From contig CAMVLN010000087.1 in assembly GCA_947168325.1 (NCBI GenBank), forward strand, positions 1 through 6,036: a stretch of 6,036 bases of DNA. Direction: 5' to 3'. This document shows positions 1 through 5,939 of this stretch, piece after piece. Both the position numbers and the translations under genes were made by a program. The DNA is from an uncultured Elusimicrobia bacterium (GTDB lineage: Bacteria; Elusimicrobiota; Endomicrobiia; Endomicrobiales; Endomicrobiaceae). The first letter of the stretch is position 1, and each line of letters begins with the position of its first letter. The notes beneath the pieces were generated by a model, which searched no databases, was not told where the DNA came from, and was given only the letters and a program-made list of their open reading frames with translations.

Positions 1-132
1 GATGAAATGAAGATTTCTATAGGCTCTCCTCTTGCACAGGGATTATTAGAACATAAAGTTGGTGATAAAGTTGATGTAAAATTACCAATGGGAACAACTA
101 AATTTACAATTGTAAAAATTACTAGATATTAA
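1..132 (+). CDS. greA: Transcription elongation factor GreA, C-terminal end (5' truncated)
   Basis: Reading frame 1 is open from the window edge to TAA at 130-132 and gives the last 43 residues of a GreA/GreB-type factor. What is seen: a segment ISIGSPLAQGLLEHKVGD followed by a short beta-rich tail ending KITRY. This matches the family's C-terminal FKBP-like domain, where a 'SP.g.aLlg.kvGD.v.v..p.G...y.i..I' pattern is typical. GreA binds the secondary channel of RNA polymerase and stimulates cleavage of backtracked RNA. The acidic-tipped coiled coil that does this lies upstream and is outside the window, so GreA cannot be strictly separated from GreB; the sequence style favours GreA. It is the only plus-strand gene and is convergent with the comF-like gene, with 9 bases between the two stop codons and no visible intrinsic terminator. 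Confidence 0.85.
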   Translation, partial: DEMKISIGSPLAQGLLEHKVGDKVDVKLPMGTTKFTIVKITRY

Positions 133-141
133 ATAAAAATT

Positions 142-864
142 TTAACCTATGGCTCTTGCAAATGTGACAGCTATAACTTTTTTAGACATATTCTCTTTTA
201 AAATTTTTGAACATATATTCACTGTTGAACATGTTGTAGTAACATCGTCTATAAGCAAAATATTTTTAAATTTTATGGCATCTATATATTTCTTGTTTAT
301 AACAAAAGCATCTTTTAAATGTTCTTGTCTTTTTTCTTTGTTAAGTTTAAATTGTGGTTTTGTATATTTCGTTCTAATTAGTGCATTGCTATATATTGGT
401 TTATTTATAATTTTTGATATTTCTTTAGCCAGTAAATCTGCTTGATTATAACCTCTTTGAATTTTTTTCATCCAATTTATAGGAACAGGAACTATAAAAT
501 CAATTTCTTTATAAATTTGTTCTTTTATTATGAATGTTGCCATTTGTATTGCTAAATCTTTTGCTAAAAAAGTTCTTTTTAAATACTTTAATTTTTTAAT
601 TAAATTTTTTACTGTACCAGAATATACATATGGAGATTTTATAACATCAAAATATATCTCTTTGTTATTTTTGCAATCTCTACAAGTTGCTCCTCCATCT
701 TGTAAGGGTAAAGAACATTTATGACACATCAAACCTTCTAGCTTTTCCATATTATCTAAACAAGTATTGCAAATATTTTGTGTAGTACTATCAAAATAAA
801 ATGTTGTGCCACATACAGAGCATGTTCTAGGAAATATTATCGATAATAAATTTTGTATTATCAT
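142..864 (-). CDS. ComF family phosphoribosyltransferase-like protein
   Basis: A 240-residue ComF/ComFC-like protein, the usual size. The N-terminal third is a cysteine-rich zinc-ribbon region with CxxC pairs at C15/C18, C32/C35, C47/C50 and C61/C64. The rest is a type I phosphoribosyltransferase fold: VPVP at 125-128, RGYNQA at 137-142 and the PRPP-loop region LLIDDVTTTCS at 203-213. ComF proteins aid DNA uptake in competent bacteria, but the family is widespread in non-competent ones and its substrate is unsettled. The start at 864 is chosen because MIIQNLLSIIFPRTCSVCG aligns with where family members begin. An ATG at 939 would add 25 residues that overlap nifS by 62 bases. Neither start has a clear Shine-Dalgarno sequence; the 864 start lies 13 bases after the nifS stop, so coupling is likely. 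Odd: the PRPP loop has Cys212 where Gly is usual (TTG[AS]T). Confidence 0.85.
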   Translation of the reverse strand: MIIQNLLSIIFPRTCSVCGTTFYFDSTTQNICNTCLDNMEKLEGLMCHKCSLPLQDGGATCRDCKNNKEIYFDVIKSPYVYSGTVKNLIKKLKYLKRTFLAKDLAIQMATFIIKEQIYKEIDFIVPVPINWMKKIQRGYNQADLLAKEISKIINKPIYSNALIRTKYTKPQFKLNKEKRQEHLKDAFVINKKYIDAIKFKNILLIDDVTTTCSTVNICSKILKENMSKKVIAVTFARAIG

Positions 865-877
865 TATTATATTTAAT

Positions 878-2062
878 TTATCTATTATTCCAAACAGGAG
901 ACATTTGCCTAACTTTTTCAACAAGTTTTGGCAAAACATCTAAAACATAATCTATGTCTTCTTGAGTATTATATTTGCCTAAAGAAAATCTTAAAGTTCC
1001 CTGTGCTGCAATTGGAGTTGCTCCTATTGCAGATAACACATGAGATGGTTCCGATGACCCTGTTGCACAAGCCGAACCTGCTGAAGCAGCTATTTGTGCC
1101 ATGTCTAGCATTAAAAGTAAAGATTCTCCCTCAATATAATTAAAACTTACACTTAACACACTAGGCACTGCATATTTTATATCTGTATTTATTACGACAT
1201 CTGGAATTTTTGCAACTATTCCATCCATCAATTTATTTCTTAAAGTATATATTTTCTTACTTTCTTCTTCCAATTCTTCATTAGCAAGTTCTAAAGCCTT
1301 TGTCATACCAACAATCTCTGCAATATTTTCTGTACCCGGTTTCATACCAAATTCATGATGTCCACCATGAAATAATGGAGAAATTTTTGTTCCTTTTCTA
1401 ATATATAAAGCACCTATTCCTTTAGGCCCATAAAATTTATGCCCTGATACTGACAACAAATCTACACCCAACTTCTGAACATCAAGTTTTAATTTGCCTG
1501 CTGTTTGAACCGCATCTGTATGTAACAAAATTTTGTTTTTTCTATTTTTATTTTTTTCTTCTAATATTTTAGAAATTTCTTCTATTGGTTCTATTACCCC
1601 TATTTCATTGTTTGCATGCATTATGCTAACTATAACAGTGTCATCTGTAATTTTATTTTTTAACTCTTCAAGATTTATCCTACCTGATTTATTTACAGAT
1701 ATATAATCTACTTTATATCCTTTTTTTTCTAAATTTTGGCAAGTATACAATACTGCATGATGTTCTATTTTGCTTGTGATAATATGTTTACCTTCATTTG
1801 CAAGTAAACTACCAACTATTGAAATATTGTCAGACTCTGTTCCACAGCTTGTAAATATTATTTCTTCTGCAAATTGAGCATTTATAAGTTTTGCAAATTT
1901 TTCTCTTGATTTGGTTAATGCTTGTTTGGCTTCTTGCCCATAAGTATGAACTGAAGATGCATTTCCATAAACTTTGGTAAAATATGGAATCATTGCATCT
2001 AAAACTTCTTTTCTAACTTGTGTTGTAGCACTATTATCTAAATATACTTTTCTTTTGTTCAT
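878..2062 (-). CDS. nifS: Cysteine desulfurase, NifS/IscS type (group I)
   Basis: A full-length 394-residue PLP enzyme that takes sulfur from L-cysteine, giving alanine and a persulfide for Fe-S cluster assembly or tRNA thiolation; cytoplasmic. What is seen: the N-terminal YLDNSATT motif at 7-14; the HHAV histidines at 101-102; HTDAVQ at 181-186, whose D183 contacts the PLP ring nitrogen; SGHKFYGPKG with the Schiff-base Lys209; and SAGSACATGSSEPSHVL with catalytic Cys332 in the long mobile loop typical of group I enzymes. It ends with an AQGTLRFSLG segment. The ATG overlaps the mltG stop as ATGA and is preceded by a GAAGGT ribosome site 8 bases away. It is the fifth gene of the run, and no scaffold (nifU/iscU), iscR or mnmA is visible. 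NifS and IscS cannot be told apart from sequence alone, so the symbol is provisional. No defect seen. Confidence 0.95.
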   Translation of the reverse strand: MNKRKVYLDNSATTQVRKEVLDAMIPYFTKVYGNASSVHTYGQEAKQALTKSREKFAKLINAQFAEEIIFTSCGTESDNISIVGSLLANEGKHIITSKIEHHAVLYTCQNLEKKGYKVDYISVNKSGRINLEELKNKITDDTVIVSIMHANNEIGVIEPIEEISKILEEKNKNRKNKILLHTDAVQTAGKLKLDVQKLGVDLLSVSGHKFYGPKGIGALYIRKGTKISPLFHGGHHEFGMKPGTENIAEIVGMTKALELANEELEEESKKIYTLRNKLMDGIVAKIPDVVINTDIKYAVPSVLSVSFNYIEGESLLLMLDMAQIAASAGSACATGSSEPSHVLSAIGATPIAAQGTLRFSLGKYNTQEDIDYVLDVLPKLVEKVRQMSPVWNNR

Positions 2063-3018
2063 TTTTTTACCTTCTTTTTAGATACTATTTTATTTTTAAC
2101 ATGTTGTTCAAATGTAGATGAAAAAAAATGTGTACCATTACCTTTTGACACAAAATATAAATTTCCTGTTATAACTGGATTTAACACTGCATCTATAGCT
2201 TCTGCTCCAGGATTACATATTGGTCCAGGAGGAAGACCTTTATATTTATATGTATTGTATGGTGATTCAAATTTTAAATCCTCAAAAGTCAACCTTTTTT
2301 TAGTAATACCCATAGTATACAATATAGTAGCACATGATTCTAGTCTCATACCTTTTGATAACCTATTCATAAATATTCCAGCAATAATAGGCCTTTCATC
2401 ATCTTCAACTGCCTCTTTTTCTACTATTGATGCAAGTATTATTATATCTTTTTTAGATTTATTTATTTGTTTCAATATTTCTTCTTTTTCTTTTGTCCAA
2501 AATTTATTAAATTCATCATTCATTATTTTTATTACTTCTTGTTCGTCCATTTGTGGCAACAAAAAATATGTATTAGGAAATAAATATCCTTCTAAATTTT
2601 GCGATGTAGCCAATTCAATAAATTTACTCTCATTACATATATTGTTTTCTGACAACACTTTTGCTATTTGCTTTATATTAAAACCCTCTGGAATAATTAT
2701 TTTAATATTTTTGCTATCACCATTTTTTAATTTATTTATTATTGTAAAAAAAGAATCTTTTTTGTTAAAGTCGTATAATCCTGCTTGCAATTTTTTAGAA
2801 TAATTTTTTATTTTTATTAGAAAAAGAAATATTCCTTGTGAAGATATTATATCGGAATTTTTTAATATCCTAGCTATTTTATGAGGAGATGCCCCTTTAG
2901 GAATTAAAACCTCTATAACTTTATCTTCTTTCTGTTGAAATATTATTAAAGTAGTAAATATTAAAATTATTAAAAGTATTATGGATACTATTACTATTAC
3001 TTTTCTTTTTTTAGCCAT
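2059..3018 (-). CDS. mltG: Endolytic murein transglycosylase MltG (YceG-like)
   Basis: A 319-residue membrane-anchored lytic transglycosylase that cuts nascent peptidoglycan strands and is thought to act as a chain-length terminator. What is seen: a lysine-rich start, then one hydrophobic helix at about 7-27, giving N-inside topology with the enzyme outside the membrane. A LysM-like region follows at about 35-125 (two IP[KE]G blocks at 39-42 and 109-112), then GYLFPNTYFL at 144-153. The catalytic signature ASIVEKEAVEDDERP begins at 196, with E200 matching the family's catalytic Glu. Next come GIFMNRLSKGMRLESCATILY and YNTYKYKGLPPGPICNPG, both highly conserved. Length is normal and all hallmarks are intact. 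The first 22 bases overlap the NYN gene in the -1 frame, and the stop forms ATGA with nifS. Its start codon lies inside a repeated motif of the upstream gene, with a GAGTGA ribosome site unusually close, 3 bases before ATG. Confidence 0.95.
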   Translation of the reverse strand: MAKKRKVIVIVSIILLIILIFTTLIIFQQKEDKVIEVLIPKGASPHKIARILKNSDIISSQGIFLFLIKIKNYSKKLQAGLYDFNKKDSFFTIINKLKNGDSKNIKIIIPEGFNIKQIAKVLSENNICNESKFIELATSQNLEGYLFPNTYFLLPQMDEQEVIKIMNDEFNKFWTKEKEEILKQINKSKKDIIILASIVEKEAVEDDERPIIAGIFMNRLSKGMRLESCATILYTMGITKKRLTFEDLKFESPYNTYKYKGLPPGPICNPGAEAIDAVLNPVITGNLYFVSKGNGTHFFSSTFEQHVKNKIVSKKKVKK

Positions 3019-3593
3019 AAATCACTCAATTCTGATGTTATATCAAAATTGTCATTTTCACAAAATTTATTTCCTTTGCTTTTTGAATTTGTAATTAAAC
3101 TCTCTTTTTTATCTTCTTTCAACCATAAATCACTTAACTCTTTACTAATAGCATAATAATTATCTTGTTTCTTTGTTCTTATAACATTACTGGTAGTTGT
3201 TTGTTTTTTTGCTCTATTATATATAAATTCAGCAACTGCCATTTTTTTTACACCTTTTCCACCAATTCGTCTATAAATACCTTTATCATTTGTAACCACC
3301 GTTATGTTATACGGTTTTTTAGCTTTTTCTACATAATCTACAATAACATCATCTGCACTTTGTTGCCCTTCACTAAAAATAGTTTTTATTCCCTTAATAG
3401 TTGTAGTTGTGTATCCATCTGTTTCATAAGGATTAGAACTTTTACAATCAAAAACTATTGTTACAGAATTTTTACCTTGAGGATTATATTGCAAAATAAA
3501 ATCCACAAGTTTATTTCTAGATGTCTCTAAATCTCTAGCACTAAACATTTCACTAAACTTTATTACATTATACCCATCAACCAAATATTCCAT
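2997..3593 (-). CDS. NYN/PIN-domain ribonuclease of the YacP/Rae1 family
   Basis: A 198-residue protein starting MEYLVDGYNVI. YacP/Rae1 proteins are cytoplasmic endoribonucleases; Bacillus Rae1 cuts mRNA in the ribosomal A site. What is seen: VDGYN at 5-9 with acidic D6, IVFDCK at 62-67, a SADDVIVDYV helix at 80-89 with D81/D82, and VVTNDKGIYRR at 99-109 with D103. This order of acidic residues matches the family's metal site. After about residue 130 comes a polar, lysine-rich tail with two copies of ELSDLWLK, at 152-159 and 188-195, which I do not recognise from Bacillus Rae1. The frame is open upstream to a TTG at 3641, but the 3593 ATG fits the domain start, so that start was chosen; purine-rich GGAATGAG precedes it. 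The gene sits 72 bases after ptsI and overlaps mltG by 22 bases. Target RNA unknown. Confidence 0.85.
   Translation of the reverse strand: MEYLVDGYNVIKFSEMFSARDLETSRNKLVDFILQYNPQGKNSVTIVFDCKSSNPYETDGYTTTTIKGIKTIFSEGQQSADDVIVDYVEKAKKPYNITVVTNDKGIYRRIGGKGVKKMAVAEFIYNRAKKQTTTSNVIRTKKQDNYYAISKELSDLWLKEDKKESLITNSKSKGNKFCENDNFDITSELSDLWLKKEK
3009..3032 (-). repeat. ELSDLWLK coding repeat, copy 2, doubling as the mltG translation start
   Basis: This stretch encodes ELSDLWLK near the end of the NYN protein. It closely matches the copy at 3117-3140: the core CCATAAATCACT-AA-TCT on the plus strand is shared, with two differences. Read one frame over, the same bases give a GAGTGA ribosome site and the ATG (3018-3016) of mltG, so the motif has a double role. 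Confidence 0.8.
3117..3140 (-). repeat. ELSDLWLK coding repeat, copy 1
   Basis: First copy of the eight-residue motif ELSDLWLK in the C-terminal tail of the NYN protein, 36 residues before the second copy. The linker between them is polar (Lys, Ser, Asn, Asp), which looks like a flexible region carrying short docking motifs. The out-of-frame ATG is present here too but opens only a five-codon frame (MVERR then stop), so it is not a gene. Confidence 0.8.
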
Positions 3594-3665
3594 AAATTTC
3601 TCATTCCTATCAAAAAATTCATATAAACAAAAAGAAAACAATTTTAGAATTATATTTCTTCTATT
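3594..3665 (-). promoter_or_regulatory. ptsI-NYN intergenic gap with weak promoter candidate
   Basis: This is the only sizeable gap inside the minus-strand run. It holds a perfect TATAAT (3654-3649) 55 bases before the NYN start, with only a poor -35 (TTCAAA at 3680-3675, 20-base spacing). A 6-bp AT-only inverted repeat (TAGAAT/ATTCTA) brackets the -10 and overlaps the ptsI stop, followed by T-rich sequence. Either a weak internal promoter or a weak terminator is possible; in DNA this AT-rich both could be chance. Confidence 0.25.
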
Positions 3666-4166
3666 CTATACATATTTGAATTTTTTCATCACTGTATCAA
3701 TTTCTTTTACAGTAGAACATTTCAATAAACTATCAACTAACTCTATTGCTTTTTGTTTTGTAACATTTCTTATTATTTTTTTTACTTTAGGAATTTGAAC
3801 TGCAGACATACTAAACTCATCAAGTCCCAAACCCAACAAAACTATGGTATACAGCGGATCTCCTGCTATTTCTCCACACATACCAACCTTTTTCCCTGTA
3901 TTGTGTGCAGAATCAATAATCATCTTCAAAAGCCTTAATATTGCTGGATGCATAGGTGTATACAAATGTGCAACATCGGCATTAACTCTATCTACTGCCA
4001 TTGTATATTGAATCAAATCGTTTGTTCCTATTGATAAAAAATCAACCTCTTTAGCTATTAAATCTGAAATTATAGCTGCAGATGGAACTTCTATCATTAC
4101 ACCAACTTCAATATCTTTTTTGAAAGGTTTCCCTTCTTGAAGCAATTCTTTTTTAGCTTGTTCCAA
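3666..4166 (-). CDS. ptsI: PTS enzyme I (PtsI), C-terminal part, out of frame with the N-terminal part
   Basis: This frame encodes the second half of the PEP-binding barrel and the dimerisation part of enzyme I. What is seen, numbered from the TTG at 4166: MIEVPSA at 24-30 with Glu26, GTNDLIQYTMAVDR at 47-60 with Asn49, Asp50 and Arg60, and VGMCGE at 94-99 with Cys97, the proton-donating cysteine of the family. GLDEFSMSA and IRNV follow. All are intact and the frame is clean to TAG. The TTG is only a nominal start: homology continues upstream in the same frame through NKIL, so this is the displaced end of the 4097-5395 gene. The frame is open upstream to a TAG at 4193-4191. No ribosome site supports independent expression. 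Alone it lacks the phosphohistidine domain and should be inactive. Confidence 0.9.
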   Translation of the reverse strand: MEQAKKELLQEGKPFKKDIEVGVMIEVPSAAIISDLIAKEVDFLSIGTNDLIQYTMAVDRVNADVAHLYTPMHPAILRLLKMIIDSAHNTGKKVGMCGEIAGDPLYTIVLLGLGLDEFSMSAVQIPKVKKIIRNVTKQKAIELVDSLLKCSTVKEIDTVMKKFKYV

Positions 4167-5395
4167 AATCTTATTTGTATTTCTGAAACTCTAGAAATCA
4201 TAGGATACATTATTTTTATTTTTCCATAAACAGAAGCTCTTAAAATTCCTTTTAATTGTGTCTTAAATATTTCCGGATATTTTAAACAAAATCTTATTGC
4301 TCTTAATCCCATAAAAGGATTTGTTTCTCTTGATATGTTCATTAATCCAAGTCTTGCAATTTTATCTCCACCTAAATCTATAGTTCTTATTATAACATCA
4401 TATGGCATCATCTTTTTTGCAACATTACTATAATTTTGATAATGTTCTTCTTCTGTTGGCATTGTTTTTCGTGATAAATACATAAATTCACTTCTGTACA
4501 AACCTATAGCTTTTGCTCCATGATTTAAAGCAGATTTCACCTCTTCTGTTTTTTCTATATTAGCACCTAAAACAACTTCCTTACCATCTAATGTTACAGC
4601 TGGAAAATCTCTTAACTTTTCTAAATCTTTTCTATTTGTTATTTGTTTTTCATATTTTCTTTTATAATTTGATATAGTCTTATCTGATGGAGATAAAATT
4701 ACCAACCCTAAATCACCATCAATAATAATTGGCATTCCTTGTTCGACTTTGCAAGTAATATCTTTTAAACCTACAACTGCTGGAATTTCTAAACTTTGTG
4801 CAACAAGTGCTGTATGAGAAGTTTTACCACCAACCTCAGTAACAAAGCCTTTTATAATGTTTTCCTTCATTTTAACAGTATCAGCAGGGGTAAGATTCTG
4901 TGCTACTACAACAGAATCTTCTTCTAAATCAAATAAAGTTTTTTTAGTTTTATCTAAAAGATTTTTTAAAATTTTTTTTGTAACATTTAAAAAATCATGT
5001 TTCCTTTCTCTAAAATATTCATCATCTATCAAATCAAATGTTTTTGATAAATCAGAAACAACTTCATGTATAGAATATTCCACATTGTTTCCTTTCTTTA
5101 TCATATTTATAACATTATCTATAAACATTGAATCTTTTAAAATCAACAAATGAGCATCTGCTATTTTTGCATAATTTTTACCTAAAACTTTATTTAATTC
5201 ATCTTTATTTAATTCTAACTCTTTTCTAGTTTTTTCTATGGCTTTTTTAAGCTTTAAAATTTCACTTTCTACTTTATCCTGTGGAATTTCTACTTTAGAA
5301 TAAGAAAAAACATCTTCTTCTAAAAGAAAAACCTTCCCAACAGCAATACCAGATGAGGCAGCAATCCCATTTAAAACAATGTCTTTTTGTTTCAT
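4097..5395 (-). CDS. ptsI: PTS enzyme I (PtsI), N-terminal part, ended early by a frameshift
   Basis: Enzyme I takes phosphate from PEP and passes it to HPr in the cytoplasm. What is seen: GIAASSGIAVGK at 10-21; the HPr-binding helical region to about residue 145, with DEYFRERKHDF near 125-135; the swivelling phosphohistidine site GGKTSHTALVAQ with His194; and the first half of the PEP barrel with GLYRSEFMYL (Arg301), RTIDLGGDK (Arg337) and NPFMGLRAIRF. Homology holds to SEI at 404-406. The last 26 residues (from QIRFWNK) are out-of-frame sequence, ending at TAA 4099-4097. The ATG follows GGAG by 7 bases and shares a base with the ptsH stop (TAATG). If joined to the 3666-4166 frame, the protein would be about 576-578 residues, normal for the family. 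Without that part it lacks essential PEP-site residues. Confidence 0.9.
   Translation of the reverse strand: MKQKDIVLNGIAASSGIAVGKVFLLEEDVFSYSKVEIPQDKVESEILKLKKAIEKTRKELELNKDELNKVLGKNYAKIADAHLLILKDSMFIDNVINMIKKGNNVEYSIHEVVSDLSKTFDLIDDEYFRERKHDFLNVTKKILKNLLDKTKKTLFDLEEDSVVVAQNLTPADTVKMKENIIKGFVTEVGGKTSHTALVAQSLEIPAVVGLKDITCKVEQGMPIIIDGDLGLVILSPSDKTISNYKRKYEKQITNRKDLEKLRDFPAVTLDGKEVVLGANIEKTEEVKSALNHGAKAIGLYRSEFMYLSRKTMPTEEEHYQNYSNVAKKMMPYDVIIRTIDLGGDKIARLGLMNISRETNPFMGLRAIRFCLKYPEIFKTQLKGILRASVYGKIKIMYPMISRVSEIQIRFWNKLKKNCFKKGNLSKKILKLV
4123..4177 (-). other. ptsI frameshift site with slippery heptamer and downstream hairpin
   Basis: The family reading moves to the -1 frame just after SEI, near 4177-4170 (CAAATAAG). 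Between this Ile and the ELLQEG block there are 29 bases, while E. coli and Bacillus enzyme I, as I recall them, have 12 residues (36 bases): 7 bases are missing. Inside the shared open stretch (4190-4097) lies A AAA AAG at 4154-4148, in phase with the upstream frame (CTA AAA AAG), the heptamer used by E. coli dnaX. A weak GGA lies 7 bases before it. A hairpin, GAAGG-GAAA-CCTTT (4136-4123), starts 11 bases after it. A -1 slip there would join both halves into about 576 residues. Confidence 0.6.
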
Positions 5396-5661
5396 TATTC
5401 TTCTCCAAAGCCACTATTAAACAATTGTGCTAATTCTTCTATAGCAAGTTCTTCATCGTCTCCAGTTGCTCTTATTAACACTTCAGTTCCACAAGAAGCA
5501 GCAAGCATCAACAAACCCATAATACTCTTTGCATCAACTGTAGACTCATCTTTTATTATTTGTATTGTTGAAGAAAACTTTGAAGCAACATTGACAACAG
5601 GAACCGCAGCTCTTGCATGGAGTCCAGCCTTGTTTATAATTTTCACTTTCTTTTCTTTCAT
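5395..5661 (-). CDS. ptsH: Phosphocarrier protein HPr
   Basis: An 88-residue HPr, the normal length, which receives phosphate from enzyme I and passes it to sugar-specific EIIA proteins. What is seen: NKAGLHARAA with phospho-acceptor His15 and Arg17, and DAKSIMGLLMLAA with Ser46 in the Lys-Ser-Ile-Met-Gly context phosphorylated by HPr kinase in Gram-positives and several other phyla. The usual Pro18 (HARPA) is Ala here, a change seen in some HPr/NPr-type proteins. The C-terminal part (GTEVLIRATGDDEE then LFNSGFGEE) fits the last strand and helix. The ATG is preceded by GGGG 8 bases away, and the gene starts 2 bases after the membrane-protein stop. Its TAA overlaps the ptsI ATG. Direct ptsH-ptsI adjacency confirms the role; no hprK or EII gene is visible. 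Confidence 0.95.
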   Translation of the reverse strand: MKEKKVKIINKAGLHARAAVPVVNVASKFSSTIQIIKDESTVDAKSIMGLLMLAASCGTEVLIRATGDDEELAIEELAQLFNSGFGEE

Positions 5662-5663
5662 TG

Positions 5664-5939
5664 TTATATCCCCAAATATCCTAATATAAAACTAAAAATT
5701 ATTGCAAAATAAAACATAACTACAGGTTTTGCTTTTCCTAATAAAAAACTTAATAAAAATATTGTTAAATATACTAAAATTTCTGGATAAGCTAATTTAT
5801 ATAAATCTGTATTTATTACAGGAACTAGTCCAAAAGTTCTAAAATAAAAAAATATAGATAAAACTATAATTATTAAACCACATATTCTAAAAATATCTCC
5901 TATATATTTTATTTCTAATTTTGAAATCATTTTTATCAT
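5664..5939 (-). CDS. Small three-helix membrane protein of unknown function
   Basis: A 91-residue hydrophobic protein I do not recognise. Three likely transmembrane helices lie at about 18-38, 48-68 and 71-91. A short lysine-containing N-terminus (MIKMISKLEIKYIGDIFR) precedes them, a loop with Pro, Asn and Asp (VPVINTDLYK) separates helices 1 and 2, and only GKAKP separates helices 2 and 3. There is no signal-peptidase site, cysteine pair or recognisable motif. The start at 5939 is uncertain: the second ATG at 5930 is possible, and only an AGGT about 11 bases upstream of the first could act as a ribosome site. The gene ends 2 bases before ptsH and is therefore very likely co-expressed with HPr and EI. 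Links to the PTS or to membrane sensing rest on position only. Base composition matches the neighbours. Confidence 0.7.
   Translation of the reverse strand: MIKMISKLEIKYIGDIFRICGLIIIVLSIFFYFRTFGLVPVINTDLYKLAYPEILVYLTIFLLSFLLGKAKPVVMFYFAIIFSFILGYLGI

Noticed and set aside
103..116. Perfect 14-base palindrome TTTACAATTGTAAA near the end of greA
   Set aside because: It encodes conserved-looking GreA residues (F-T-I-V-K), has only a 5-bp AT-rich stem with an AATT loop and no U-run, so it is not a terminator and is probably chance.
865..939. Longer comF-like start at ATG 939 (25 extra residues)
   Set aside because: The extra residues lie wholly or partly inside nifS coding sequence, have no ribosome site and precede the point where family members normally begin.
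2255..2803. Plus-strand open frame of 182 codons inside mltG
   Set aside because: It is a shadow of the minus-strand mltG gene, rich in Ile/Ser/Phe from AT-rich codons, with no recognisable domain.
3594..3641. TTG start adding 16 residues to the NYN protein
   Set aside because: The extension (starting FSFCLYEFF) has no family match; the ATG directly before EYLVDGYN fits the domain start.
3666..4166. C-terminal ptsI frame as an independent small protein
   Set aside because: Homology continues upstream of its TTG in the same frame (NKIL), no ribosome site is seen, and the fragment lacks the phosphohistidine domain; it is the displaced end of ptsI.
5387..5689. Plus-strand open frame of 100 codons opposite ptsH
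   Set aside because: It is antisense to the clearly real HPr gene, low-complexity Ser/Ala-rich, and has no motif.
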